A DNA stretch of 12,662 nucleotides from JANYJJ01 sp038241115 (lineage in GTDB: Bacteria; Pseudomonadota; Gammaproteobacteria; Burkholderiales; Burkholderiaceae_C). Below are positions 5,220-12,633 of this stretch, in pieces (positions within the stretch are counted from its first letter, which is position 1; every line of letters starts with the position of its first letter). Below the pieces are notes generated by a model. The model searched no databases. It was not told the origin of the DNA and saw nothing but the letters and a program-made list of their open reading frames with translations. The stretch lies in the NCBI GenBank assembly GCA_038241115.1, contig JBBRGA010000099.1, forward strand, positions 1-12,662, given 5' to 3'. The position numbers and the translations under genes are program-made.

Positions 5220-6593
5220 ATGTCTATACCGTCCGCGCCGAACGCCGAATTCACCCCGTTGTGGGGCGCACAAACCGCGAGCAGCTTGCACTTTTTCGCG
5301 ATCGGCGAACAGCGCATGCCGTTGCCGTTGATTCACGCGCTGGCATGGATGAAGTGGGCTGCGGCGCTGGTCAACATGAACCTTGGCCACATCAGCGACT
5401 TGAAAGCACAGGCCATTGCCAACGCCGCCGTTCGGGTGGCCGCTGGTGAGTTTGATGCGCAGTTTCCGCTGTCGGTGTGGCAGACAGGCTCTGGTACTCA
5501 GAGCCACATGAACATGAACGAGGTGCTGGCTTCGCTGGCGAACCAGGCACTGGGCGACAAAGGCGAATTGCACACGCCAACACAAGCCGTGCACCCCAAC
5601 GACGACGTCAACCTGGGGCAAAGCTCGAACGACGTTTTCCCCAGTGCCATGCACTTGGCGGTGCTGCTGCAAACGCGCGCGAAATTGCTGCCGGCCCTGC
5701 GAGAACTGAGGGCCGCACTGTCGGTCAAGAGCGTCGCATTTGCCGGAGTGGTCAAGCTGGGTCGCACCCATTTTCAAGACGCCACACCGCTGACTTTGGG
5801 CCAGGAATTTGGTGGCTACGAAGCGCAGTTGGCGCTGTGCGACGGCGCCTTGCTGCATGCACGAATCGCAGTGCAGGCCTTGGCCATTGGCGGCACCGCG
5901 GTGGGCACGGGCCTGAACACCGACCCGGCTTTTGGCGCGCGCGTGGCGGCCAAGTTGGCAAACCACGTGAACCTTCCGCTGGTGCAAGCCGACAACTTGT
6001 TTTCGGCCATGGCGGGACACGAAGCCTTGGTGGCGTTTCACGCTGCTTTGAAGATGCTGGCCGTCGCACTGATCAAAATTGGCAACGACTTGCGCATGAT
6101 GGCCAGCGGCCCGCGCGGCGGCTTGGGTGAACTGAATCTGCCGCAAAACGAACCCGGCAGCTCCATCATGCCGGGCAAGGTGAACCCGACGCAAATTGAA
6201 GCGATGTGCATGGTGTGCGCCCAAGTCATCGGCCACGACGCCGCCATCACCTTCGCCGCCAGCCAAGGCCAGTTCGAGCTGAATGTTTACAAGCCACTGA
6301 TCGCTTTGAACGTGCTCGACAGCCTGCGCTTGTTGAGCGACGCCATGCAAAGCTTCAACCACCACTGCGTCAGCGGCCTGACGGCCAACACGGCGCGCAT
6401 CGACGCGCTGTTGCAAGGCAGCCTGATGTTGGTGACGGCCCTGACGCCTCACATTGGCTACGACCGGGCCGCCGCCGTGGCCCACCACGCCAACCAGCAC
6501 GGCAGCACGCTGCGTGAGGCCGCTTTGGCCTTGCATGCGGTAACGCCCGAGCAGTTTGATTTGTGGGTCGACGCGCGCTTGATGCTGGGCTGA
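5220..6593 (+). CDS. fumC: Class II fumarate hydratase (fumarase C)
   Basis: The protein is 457 residues and belongs to the fumarase/aspartase superfamily. It converts fumarate to L-malate in the citric acid cycle without an iron-sulfur cluster. Fumarase rather than aspartase is indicated by SGTQSHMNMNEV (91-102), HPNDDVNLGQSSNDVFP (125-141), GRTHFQDATP with the catalytic-site His184, GGTAVGTGLN (224-233) and the flexible serine loop GSSIMPGKVNP (313-323). Oddly, the N-terminus lacks the usual RxExDxxGxxxVPxD stretch before LWGAQT; only about 13 residues precede it. No frameshifted copy of that stretch is found just upstream. An upstream TTG at 5193 has GGAG 9 bases before it and would add 9 residues, so the start is uncertain; ATG 5220 lacks a ribosome site. 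YihY follows 15 bases after the stop, probably in one operon. Confidence 0.93.
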   Translation: MSIPSAPNAEFTPLWGAQTASSLHFFAIGEQRMPLPLIHALAWMKWAAALVNMNLGHISDLKAQAIANAAVRVAAGEFDAQFPLSVWQTGSGTQSHMNMNEVLASLANQALGDKGELHTPTQAVHPNDDVNLGQSSNDVFPSAMHLAVLLQTRAKLLPALRELRAALSVKSVAFAGVVKLGRTHFQDATPLTLGQEFGGYEAQLALCDGALLHARIAVQALAIGGTAVGTGLNTDPAFGARVAAKLANHVNLPLVQADNLFSAMAGHEALVAFHAALKMLAVALIKIGNDLRMMASGPRGGLGELNLPQNEPGSSIMPGKVNPTQIEAMCMVCAQVIGHDAAITFAASQGQFELNVYKPLIALNVLDSLRLLSDAMQSFNHHCVSGLTANTARIDALLQGSLMLVTALTPHIGYDRAAAVAHHANQHGSTLREAALALHAVTPEQFDLWVDARLMLG

Positions 6594-6608
6594 GGCTGCG
6601 TTGATTTG

Positions 6609-7622
6609 ATGCAACTTCCACCCACTCCACACACTCCTGCCGCGCCCGACACCACACCCGCGACCACACCCGCGACCACACCCAGGACGGCACCCAAGAC
6701 GGCCCCCACGTCCAAGGAAATCTGGAGCCTGATGAAGCTGGCAGCGCAGGCCTGGGTCGACGACTACGCGCCCAGCATGGGCGCAGCGCTGGCCTACTAC
6801 ACCGTGTTTTCTCTGGCACCGTTGCTGTTGATCGTGATCTCGGTGGCAGGCCTTGTTTTTGGACCGGACGCTGCCCGCGGCGAGATCTTTGGCGAGCTGC
6901 GCGGCCTGATGGGAGACGAGCCGGCCAAGGCCATCGAAGCCTTGCTCATCAGCGTCAGCAAGCCAGCGCAAAGCGTGGTGGGCACCATCGTCGGATCGGT
7001 GGTGTTGTTGATCGGGGCGACCTCGGTGTTCGGCGAATTGCAAGACGCGCTGGACAGAATCTGGCGTGCCCCCGAACGCATTCGCAGTGGCGGCCTGTTC
7101 GGCCTGCTGCGCTCACGTTTGCTGTCGTTCGGGTTGATCTTGGGACTCGCGTTTTTGTTGATGGTCTCGCTGGTGCTGGGTGCCTTGATGGCGGCGCTGG
7201 GCGGCTGGTGGGAGCCGCTGCTCAGCGGCTGGCTGGGCGTGCGCGCAGATGGCCACACAGGCGCGTGGAGCCTGCTCGCGCAGAGCATTGATGTGCTGGC
7301 CAGCTTCGCCCTGACCACCCTGATCTTTGCGCTGATCTACAAGCTCATGCCCCGGGTTGCGGTGGCTTGGAGTGACGTGGCGCTGGGAGCCGTGGTGACG
7401 GCGCTGCTGTTTACTTTGGGCAAGACGCTGATCGGCGTCTACATCGGCAGAACCGGCGTGGCATCGAGCTTTGGGGCCGCCGGCTCGTTGGTAATTGTTT
7501 TGGTATGGGTCTATTACTCGTCGCAGATTTTTTTGATGGGCGCGGAGTTCACTTGGGTGTATGCGCAAACGTTTGGCTCGATGCGCGACAAACACAAACC
7601 CAACACAAAGCTTCAAGCGTGA
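6609..7622 (+). CDS. YihY/virulence factor BrkB family inner-membrane protein
   Basis: The protein is 337 residues. The family core starts near residue 37 with DDYAPSMGAALAYYTVFSLAP (51-71). About six membrane segments follow, ending in the conserved block GAAGSLVIVLVWVYYSSQIF (289-308) and GAEFTWVYA. YihY proteins were once called ribonuclease BN, an assignment now regarded as wrong; their true function is unknown, with transport or envelope roles proposed. The first 35 residues are a Pro/Thr-rich cytoplasmic tail coded by a short tandem repeat. The ATG is 15 bases after the fumC stop, without a strong ribosome site, which suggests co-transcription and perhaps re-initiation. A TTG one codon earlier is possible. 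About 250 bases without a gene follow. Confidence 0.9.
   Translation: MQLPPTPHTPAAPDTTPATTPATTPRTAPKTAPTSKEIWSLMKLAAQAWVDDYAPSMGAALAYYTVFSLAPLLLIVISVAGLVFGPDAARGEIFGELRGLMGDEPAKAIEALLISVSKPAQSVVGTIVGSVVLLIGATSVFGELQDALDRIWRAPERIRSGGLFGLLRSRLLSFGLILGLAFLLMVSLVLGALMAALGGWWEPLLSGWLGVRADGHTGAWSLLAQSIDVLASFALTTLIFALIYKLMPRVAVAWSDVALGAVVTALLFTLGKTLIGVYIGRTGVASSFGAAGSLVIVLVWVYYSSQIFLMGAEFTWVYAQTFGSMRDKHKPNTKLQA
6651..6684 (+). repeat. 12-base tandem repeat coding Thr/Pro tail of the YihY protein
   Basis: ACCACACCCGCG occurs twice in tandem (6651-6662, 6663-6674) followed by a partial third copy. It encodes the TTPATTPATTP segment. The unit is a multiple of three, so copy-number change would keep the frame. 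Confidence 0.6.
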
Positions 7623-7874
7623 CTGCACGCCGAACTGTCAACGCCCAGAAAGCACGAATCAGCGACCCCGATTTCCACTCTATCGACCTCTCCCCTCAGC
7701 ACCCAGAGCACCATGACTTCACCCGCACCACCTTTGCCACGTAGGTGAACCCGCCATTCAAACAACGGTATTGGCTGACGCAGTCGCCGCGCCCTTGCCC
7801 ACGCTCATTTGCAAAGCGTTGACTACCCTTTCTGATTAGTCTTCCATGCTGCAAATTCGATCAAGGTCCTCGAC
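7623..7874. other. Intergenic region between YihY and DUF3606-like genes
   Basis: Some 250 bases without a supportable gene. A TTGACT at 7819-7824 looks like a -35 box, but the best -10 at 17 bases spacing (TTCCAT) matches only three positions. A promoter for the DUF3606-like/AI-2E pair should be here. No clear terminator for YihY was seen. Confidence 0.4.
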
Positions 7875-8087
7875 ATGAACCCGACGCTCCACGCAACAAA
7901 AACCAGGGTACCGACGACGATGTTTCAAGTCGTACATGCCGACGCGGTGGTTGATTTGGGATATGACGACGACTTGGGCTTTTGGATGGCGCAGCTCGAT
8001 TGCAGTTCAGAAAAACTTTTGGCAGCGGTTGAATCGGTCGGGCCGCGAGTAGAGCACGTCACTGAGTACCTGCGAGCGGGTTGGTGA
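7875..8087 (+). CDS. DUF3606-like small protein
   Basis: The protein is 70 residues. The C-terminal part (about 25-67) follows the DUF3606 pattern: a D/E-rich start (VDLGYDDDLGFWMAQLDCS), a helix (SEKLLAAVESVG) and a closing helix (PRVEHVTEYL). The usual family version has a WTxxLGCSExxLxxAVxxVGxxxxxVxxYL layout, so the match is good but not perfect. DUF3606 proteins are short, soluble, of unknown function, and common in proteobacteria. The ATG at 7875 has AAGG about 9 bases upstream; an internal ATG at 7920 is an alternative start. Its stop TGA overlaps a GTG that opens the AI-2E gene (GTGA), so the two are likely coupled. A helix-turn-helix-like look of the C-terminal part could indicate nucleic acid binding, which is inference only. 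Confidence 0.78.
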   Translation: MNPTLHATKTRVPTTMFQVVHADAVVDLGYDDDLGFWMAQLDCSSEKLLAAVESVGPRVEHVTEYLRAGW

Positions 8088-9412
8088 GCGCGGCCGCGGT
8101 GGTTGAGAGAACAGAACAAGAAGTACGCCAGGAGACAAACGACAACAGTGGTGAAGTGACAGGCGAAATGGCGCGCACCGCAAGCAGTGTCCCGATTGGT
8201 AACGACGCCAACGAAATAGAAAACCGCATCGCCGATTCGCCGACCGAAACGTCGTTGACCGAGTCCACGCTGGTTACTACTCTGCCCCCAAACGAGCGAG
8301 AGACTGTAGACATTCGAAGTGCGGCGCTCGCAGTGATTGCGGTGCTAGCTTCGGTATTTGCACTGCGCTGGGCGAGCGCCGTTTTCATTCCGTTGATGGT
8401 CGGGCTCACAGTGAGCTACGCGCTGAACCCCGCTGTCGACGCTTTGCAGCGCCTGCACTTGCCGCGGGCACTCGGCGCGGCGTTGGTCATGGCCCTGGTG
8501 TTTGGCGGCTCGGCCTGGACGCTCTACCGCATCAGCGGCCAAGCCAGCGCGCTGATTGAAAGCCTGCCAGACGCGGCCAAAAAAGTCAGGTCAGTGTTGA
8601 CCGCCAGCAAAGGCGACTCCCAAAGTGCCATTGACAAGGTGCAGCGCGCAGCCCAGCAAATCGAGGAAGCAGCCAAAGCCTCTGCCAGTTCCGGCAGCGC
8701 CAATTCGGGTCCCATTGCGCAGGCTCCCAAAGGGGTCACGCGGGTGCAGATTGAGCGTCCGCAGTTCAACATCCAGGACTACTTCTGGACCGGCACCGTG
8801 GGCTTGGTGACCTCCATCGGACAAGCGGTTTCAGTGCTGTTCATCGCTTACTTTTTACTCGTGTCGGGCGACACTTTCCGCAGAAAGATGGTGAAGATCA
8901 CCGGCCCTAGTTTTGCCAAGAAAAAGCTCACGCTTCAGGCCATGAACGAGATCACCGCGCAAATTCAGCGTTATCTTTTGGTTCAGGTCCTGATGAGCTT
9001 GATCGTTGGCGTGAGCACCTGGGCCGCCTTTTGGGCATTGGGCGTCGAGCACCCCGAGGTCTGGGGTGTGGCTTCGTTCTTGGCCAATTTCATTCCGTAC
9101 GTGGGTTCATTGGCCATCACCGGCGCATCGGTTTTGGTGGGCTTTATCCAGTTCGGCAGCCTCGAGATGGCGCTTTGGGTGGGCGGCACATCGATGGCCC
9201 TGCATGCGCTGAGCGGATACCTGATCGCGCCATGGTTGACCAGCCGCACCAGTCGCTTGAATGCGGTGTCGGTGTTCGTCGGGGTGCTGGCGTTTGGATG
9301 GCTCTGGGGCGCTTGGGGACTGTTGCTGGGCGTGCCGATATTGATGATGGTCAAAGCCATTTGCGACCGCGTCGAAGACTTCCAGCCAGTGGGTGAGTTG
9401 CTGGGCCGCTGA
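8084..9412 (+). CDS. AI-2E family transporter (PerM/TqsA/YdiK-type membrane protein)
   Basis: The protein is 442 residues from the GTG overlapping the previous stop. A hydrophilic, Ser/Thr/Glu-rich N-terminal stretch of about 75 residues comes first. Then come paired membrane segments (80-115), a third (about 125-150), a soluble middle region (150-235) with a Ser/Ala/Gln-rich stretch, and four to five more membrane segments. The block PEVWGVASFLANFIPYVGS and the final region before AICDRVE are typical of the AI-2E exporter family. Members export autoinducer-2 or other solutes; some act in Na+/H+ exchange, so the substrate cannot be told from sequence. An ATG at 8168 with AGG nearby is an alternative start that would remove 28 residues of the extra tail. 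CsbD follows 166 bases downstream. Confidence 0.9.
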   Translation: MSAAAVVERTEQEVRQETNDNSGEVTGEMARTASSVPIGNDANEIENRIADSPTETSLTESTLVTTLPPNERETVDIRSAALAVIAVLASVFALRWASAVFIPLMVGLTVSYALNPAVDALQRLHLPRALGAALVMALVFGGSAWTLYRISGQASALIESLPDAAKKVRSVLTASKGDSQSAIDKVQRAAQQIEEAAKASASSGSANSGPIAQAPKGVTRVQIERPQFNIQDYFWTGTVGLVTSIGQAVSVLFIAYFLLVSGDTFRRKMVKITGPSFAKKKLTLQAMNEITAQIQRYLLVQVLMSLIVGVSTWAAFWALGVEHPEVWGVASFLANFIPYVGSLAITGASVLVGFIQFGSLEMALWVGGTSMALHALSGYLIAPWLTSRTSRLNAVSVFVGVLAFGWLWGAWGLLLGVPILMMVKAICDRVEDFQPVGELLGR

Positions 9413-9578
9413 GCTAAATCGAGCTTGGGCAGACGCAAAGTAGGAAGTCGCTGACGCCAATTTGCGCGCTTCAGCTACTGCCACCGCTGCCCGGGTTTAC
9501 TAAGCTTTAAGCACGCTGATCAGAGTCCTTCTGCGGCTAACTCAACACTCGTGAACTCAATCCACATCAAGAGGCCAT

Positions 9579-9764
9579 ATGAACAAAGATCAAGTCAAAG
9601 GAACCGTCAGGGAAGCCACCGGAAAAGTCCAGGGCAAGTTGGGCGACCTGGCCGGCAGCAACGAACAAAGGGCCAAGGGCCTGGTGAAAGAAGCGGCTGG
9701 GAAAGCGCAGAAAAAAGTTGGCGACGTCAAAGAAGCTGTCTCTGACGCACGCAGAAAGATGTGA
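9579..9764 (+). CDS. CsbD-like stress response protein
   Basis: The protein is 61 residues and hydrophilic, matching the CsbD family: MNKDQVKGTVREATGKVQGK, then a second related half (GLVKEAAGKAQKKVGDVK). The family has two similar helical halves with KGxxxEAxGKxxxKxG. In Bacillus subtilis csbD belongs to the sigma-B general stress regulon; in proteobacteria homologues (YjbJ type) are abundant in stationary phase and stress, of unknown mechanism. It is probably cytoplasmic and intrinsically flexible. The ATG has AAGAGG just upstream. Two hairpins follow the stop, so it appears to be a single-gene transcript end. A promoter was not identified in the preceding 166 bases. Confidence 0.93.
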   Translation: MNKDQVKGTVREATGKVQGKLGDLAGSNEQRAKGLVKEAAGKAQKKVGDVKEAVSDARRKM

Positions 9765-9781
9765 CGCGAACCTGTCTCAGC

Positions 9782-9810
9782 GCGCTCAAATGGGGAGCTT
9801 GAGCGCTCTT
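9782..9810 (+). terminator. Hairpin just after the csbD-like gene
   Basis: GCGCTCAA (9782-9789) and TTGAGCGC (9799-9806) form a perfect 8-base stem with a 9-base loop, followed by TCTT. It starts 18 bases past the csbD-like stop. The T tract is short, so termination may be partial. Confidence 0.55.
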
Positions 9811-9834
9811 GGACGGTAAGTCTCGAACACACTG

Positions 9835-9857
9835 AAAGGCGGCTGCGGTCGCCTTTT
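9835..9857 (+). terminator. Rho-independent terminator after the csbD-like gene
   Basis: AAAGGCG (9835-9841) pairs with CGCCTTT (9850-9856) around an 8-base loop, with the A/T flanks forming a TTTT run at 9854-9857. This is a typical intrinsic terminator and probably bidirectional in part. Confidence 0.7.
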
Positions 9858-9872
9858 CACGTTTGACTCAAG

Positions 9873-9916
9873 CCCACCCGATTTCCCCACCCGATTCACC
9901 CACCAGATTCACCCAC
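9873..9916. repeat. 13-base tandem repeat with G-quadruplex potential on the minus strand
   Basis: Three copies of a 13-base unit, close to CCCACCCGATTCA, run from 9873 to 9911, with a partial fourth (CCCAC) to 9916. The complement carries five GGG or GGGG runs within 9873-9901 separated by loops of 1, 5, 1 and 6 bases, which meets the usual G-quadruplex rule. It lies 23 bases before the GTG start of the transglutaminase-like gene, in its leader or promoter. Confidence 0.75.
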
Positions 9917-9938
9917 TTGAAACCACGAGACCCGCACC

Positions 9939-10802
9939 GTGAACATTGAAATCGGCTTTGATATTTCGCTTTCCGTGTCGGCCCCGAACGCGTTGGTGTT
10001 CATGCTGAACGTCAACGCCGAGCGCCAGCAAGACGTGCTGTTCGGCGACCAGATCAGCATCGAGCCCGGACTGAACCTGACATCGTATTTCGACGCCTTC
10101 GGCAACCACTGCGGCCGCGTGCCGGTACCGCTGGGAGTGAGCCAGGTGCGCCTGCGCAACACCGGCGTGGTTCGCGACAGCGGAATGCCAGACGAGGTGG
10201 ACTGGTCGGCGGCGCAACACGAACCGCAAGACCTGCCCGCCCACACCTTGCAGTTTTTACTGCCCAGCCGCTACTGCGAGGTCGACAGCGCGCTGCTTAA
10301 TTTCGCTTGGGCGCAGTTTGGCAACACGCCGCTGGGCTGGGGCCGCGTGCAGGCCATTTGCGATTTTGTGCACCAGCATTTGCGCTTTGACTACGCTGCC
10401 GCGCGTGCCAACCGCAGCGCACTGGAAGGCTTCAACGAACGGGTTGGCGTGTGCCGCGACTTCGCGCATTTGGCGGTCACCTTGTGCCGCTGCATGAACA
10501 TCCCCGCGCGCTACCCCACCGGCTATCTGGGCGACATCGGCGTGCCAGAGAACCGCTCGCCGATGGATTTCAGCGCCTGGTTTGAGGTTTTCCTGGGTGG
10601 CCGCTGGTACACCTTCGATGCCCGCCACAACACGCCTCGAATTGGCCGCATCGTCATCGGGCGAGGCCGCGACGCCGGCGACGTGCCCATCACCATGACC
10701 TTCGGCCAGCACACCTTGAATCACTTCGAGGTGGTGACGAAAGAACTTTTTCTCCACACCGAAATATCAGCCCAAGCCAATTTCGTCGCTGCGGGGTTTT
10801 AA
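9939..10802 (+). CDS. Transglutaminase-like family protein
   Basis: The protein is 287 residues. An N-terminal beta-rich domain (about 1-110) is followed by a transglutaminase core (about 130-232). The nucleophile cysteine block is RVGVCRDFAHLAVTLCR with Cys172, and TFDARHN (225-231) supplies the aspartate (Asp227). The position where family members usually have the catalytic His (HAWxE) here reads DFSAWFEVF, with Ser212. The final part (IGRGRDAGDVPITMTFG, 240-256) is typical of this bacterial subgroup. No signal peptide or membrane segment is seen, so it is probably cytoplasmic. Activity may be protease- or amidase-like, or lost. The start GTG is chosen because it gives the normal N-terminus, with GAGA about 9 bases before it. 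It follows the csbD terminator and so has its own promoter. Confidence 0.88.
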   Translation: MNIEIGFDISLSVSAPNALVFMLNVNAERQQDVLFGDQISIEPGLNLTSYFDAFGNHCGRVPVPLGVSQVRLRNTGVVRDSGMPDEVDWSAAQHEPQDLPAHTLQFLLPSRYCEVDSALLNFAWAQFGNTPLGWGRVQAICDFVHQHLRFDYAAARANRSALEGFNERVGVCRDFAHLAVTLCRCMNIPARYPTGYLGDIGVPENRSPMDFSAWFEVFLGGRWYTFDARHNTPRIGRIVIGRGRDAGDVPITMTFGQHTLNHFEVVTKELFLHTEISAQANFVAAGF

Positions 10803-10832
10803 GCGCAGGCGCTTCACAGCAGTCGGCGGGCT

Positions 10833-11213
10833 TCAGGTTTTTGGAAGCTCTTTGGCGATCTCGTTCGCAATGCCTTTGGCCAGCGCGCCGGCAGCTTCTG
10901 CACTGAGCTCGAAAGGCAACACGGCACCGTTTTCAAAAAGCAACTGCACGCGCAAGTTACCGTCGATTTCTGAGGCCACGGCGCCCGCGCCAAGTGGCTC
11001 CAGCGCAGCTGCCGGATGGCCCGCAACCTGATCGGATTGGCCCAACAACGCAATGGCCACAGCGGGCGCCAGTTCGGTGGCAATCGCCACAGCCGTCTGC
11101 GAACGCTGCGCGTCGTCGACGGTCTCTGAGTTCGTGGTTTGGCCAGATGTCTGGCGCGGAGCTGGGTCGGGTTTTTTCGCCTCTGCGACTGAAGTGTTGG
11201 CAGCTGTTGTCAT
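10833..11213 (-). CDS. Hypothetical alanine-rich protein, 126 residues
   Basis: I do not recognise a family. The first 45 residues are polar and low-complexity (Thr/Ala/Pro/Gln). The rest is Ala-rich and looks folded: a helix AVAIATELAPAVAIALLGQS (41-60), a strand pair GNLRVQLLFENGAVLPFEL (85-103), and a helix AEAAGALAKGIANEIAKEL (105-123). The middle helix is hydrophobic enough to be membrane-associated, although no signal peptide is present. The gene is supported by a good sigma70-like promoter ending about 28 bases before its ATG, but its ribosome site is weak. It converges with the transglutaminase-like gene, 30 bases apart. It lies downstream of the antiporter gene on the same strand and may get some read-through. 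Confidence 0.7.
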   Translation of the reverse strand: MTTAANTSVAEAKKPDPAPRQTSGQTTNSETVDDAQRSQTAVAIATELAPAVAIALLGQSDQVAGHPAAALEPLGAGAVASEIDGNLRVQLLFENGAVLPFELSAEAAGALAKGIANEIAKELPKT

Positions 11214-11240
11214 ATTTCAGGTCGAAAAATGCGGGCCCCC

Positions 11241-11268
11241 AATATATCCGCTGCCCATCGGTTGTCAA
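11241..11268 (-). promoter_or_regulatory. Sigma70-like promoter for the alanine-rich gene
   Basis: On the minus strand TTGACA (11263-11268) is a perfect -35 box and TATATT (11241-11246) matches TATAAT in five of six positions, with a 16-base spacer. Transcription would start near 11234, about 20 bases before the ATG at 11213. It begins just 3 bases past the antiporter stop codon. Confidence 0.75.
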
Positions 11269-11271
11269 CGT

Positions 11272-12633
11272 TCAGCGCAATGTCTTGCGGCTTTTACGTT
11301 CGGCTTCGTAACGCGTCATCAAGGGCGTGACCGACACACCGTGGACCACCACCGACACGGCAATGACCGTCAGACTGATCGCAGTCAGCGTGCTGGCCAT
11401 CTCAGTAGGCAAGCCGTGGTTGACCGCGTAAGCCAAGTAGTAGATCGAGCCGATGCCGCGTATGCCAAACCAGCCAATCAGACGGCGTTGGCCGTTGGAT
11501 ATTCGCGAATCCCAAAGTGCAACGGCAACCGTTGCTGGCCGGATCACCACAAACAACAAAGCGACGAACCCGACCACCGCCCACGACACGCGCTGCCACT
11601 CCACACTGAACAGCGCCACCCCCAACACCACCACCGCCACGGCTTCACCCAAGCGCTCGAGCTGCTCATTGAAACTGAGCACGGCGTGGGCCATGTATGC
11701 AGACGAGTGCGTGGGGTGGGTTGCCAGCTTTTCTTCCAGCGCCGCACTGTTCTCGGACAAAGCGGGCAGCTTGGGCACCGGTGCAGCAGGTGCTGCAGCG
11801 GTGGCCATGCGCTCGATTCGTCGCAGTGCCGCACCGGCCGTGAACACAGCCAGGAAGCCATACGCACTGGCCTGCAGCGCCAGGCCATAAGACAGCGCAA
11901 TCAAGCCCAACGCCAAAAAATTATCGAGGCCTAACGCTTCGTGGTGGGTTTTTCGCAAGTAAAGCACCAAGCTCCCCGCGGCGCTGCCAAGCGCGCCGCC
12001 GATGAGCACGGCAGCGGCTGAGGCCCACAGCACATCAAGGTTGAACCAGCGCCAGAAAAAAAGCATGGACCCCGGGTTGGCGCCGTGCAGATCGTGCAGA
12101 CCCAGCAGGCCCAGGCCCAACATCACCATAGGAAACGCTGTGCCGTCGTTGAGTCCGCCCTCGCCCGTCAAAGCGAAGCGCAAGCGGTCGCGATCCTCGG
12201 GGTTGGACAGTTGCACGTCTGACGCCAGCACCGGGTCGGTGGGGGCCAGGATTCCGCCCAGTAAAACAGCAGCGCCGAGTGACAGACCCAGCCACCACAC
12301 GCCCACCGTCGCAATCGCCGCCACCGTGAGCAACATCCCCACGACGGCCAGGCGTATGGGTGCCAGCCAGCGCCGATCGCCAAAGCCCGCCGAAAGCTTC
12401 AAGCCCGAGGTGAACAGTGAAATCAGCACCACCACCTCCGCCAGCGTTTCGAGCCACTTGGAAGGCAGTGCGGCATTCACCGAGGCCCAACCCAGCCACC
12501 AAGGGCCGATGGCCACGCCGACCATCAGATAAAGCATGGCGCCGCTGAACGGCTGCCGCGCCAACAGCGTTCCTCCCAGACTCATCAACAGCAGCAGACT
12601 GCCTGCCAAGGTGAACCACACGGCGATGTCCAT
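11272..12633 (-). CDS. NhaP-type cation:proton antiporter (CPA1-like)
   Basis: The protein is 453 residues with about 12 membrane segments. Diagnostic motifs are GGILAPTDPVLASDVQL (126-142), with the TDP of the ion-binding unwound region, then LRFALTGEGGLNDGTAFP (151-168), and WFGIRGIGSIYYL (388-400), the GxRG block of the CPA1 branch. It exchanges Na+ or K+ for H+ across the inner membrane and helps hold internal pH and salt. A charged, Ala/Pro-rich loop (about 277-312) interrupts the membrane region. The ATG at 12633 gives the usual short N-terminus, MDIAVWFTLAG. The reading frame stays open to the window edge, so an upstream start cannot be excluded, and no strong ribosome site was seen. 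No terminator follows; the alanine-rich gene's promoter lies immediately downstream. Confidence 0.92.
   Translation of the reverse strand: MDIAVWFTLAGSLLLLMSLGGTLLARQPFSGAMLYLMVGVAIGPWWLGWASVNAALPSKWLETLAEVVVLISLFTSGLKLSAGFGDRRWLAPIRLAVVGMLLTVAAIATVGVWWLGLSLGAAVLLGGILAPTDPVLASDVQLSNPEDRDRLRFALTGEGGLNDGTAFPMVMLGLGLLGLHDLHGANPGSMLFFWRWFNLDVLWASAAAVLIGGALGSAAGSLVLYLRKTHHEALGLDNFLALGLIALSYGLALQASAYGFLAVFTAGAALRRIERMATAAAPAAPVPKLPALSENSAALEEKLATHPTHSSAYMAHAVLSFNEQLERLGEAVAVVVLGVALFSVEWQRVSWAVVGFVALLFVVIRPATVAVALWDSRISNGQRRLIGWFGIRGIGSIYYLAYAVNHGLPTEMASTLTAISLTVIAVSVVVHGVSVTPLMTRYEAERKSRKTLR

Noticed and set aside
4812..7043. 743-codon open frame on the minus strand
   Set aside because: It lies antisense to fumC and the YihY gene, both clear families. 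Its translation is rich in Gln, His and Arg with no recognisable domain, as expected from a GC-rich shadow frame.
7819..7847. Possible promoter TTGACT before the DUF3606-like gene
   Set aside because: The -10 at 17 bases spacing (TTCCAT) matches only three of six positions, so it is not listed as a feature.
9873..9916. CRISPR-like direct repeats
   Set aside because: The 13-base units abut with no spacers, and no cas gene is nearby; this is a simple tandem repeat.
10801..10814. AAGCGC-AG-GCGCTT inverted repeat between convergent genes
   Set aside because: The two-base centre leaves a very short stem once a loop is allowed, and there is no T run, so it is weak as a terminator.
11053..11934. 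293-codon plus-strand frame
   Set aside because: It is antisense to the antiporter gene and the start of the alanine-rich gene, with no family similarity and His/Arg/Gln-rich composition.
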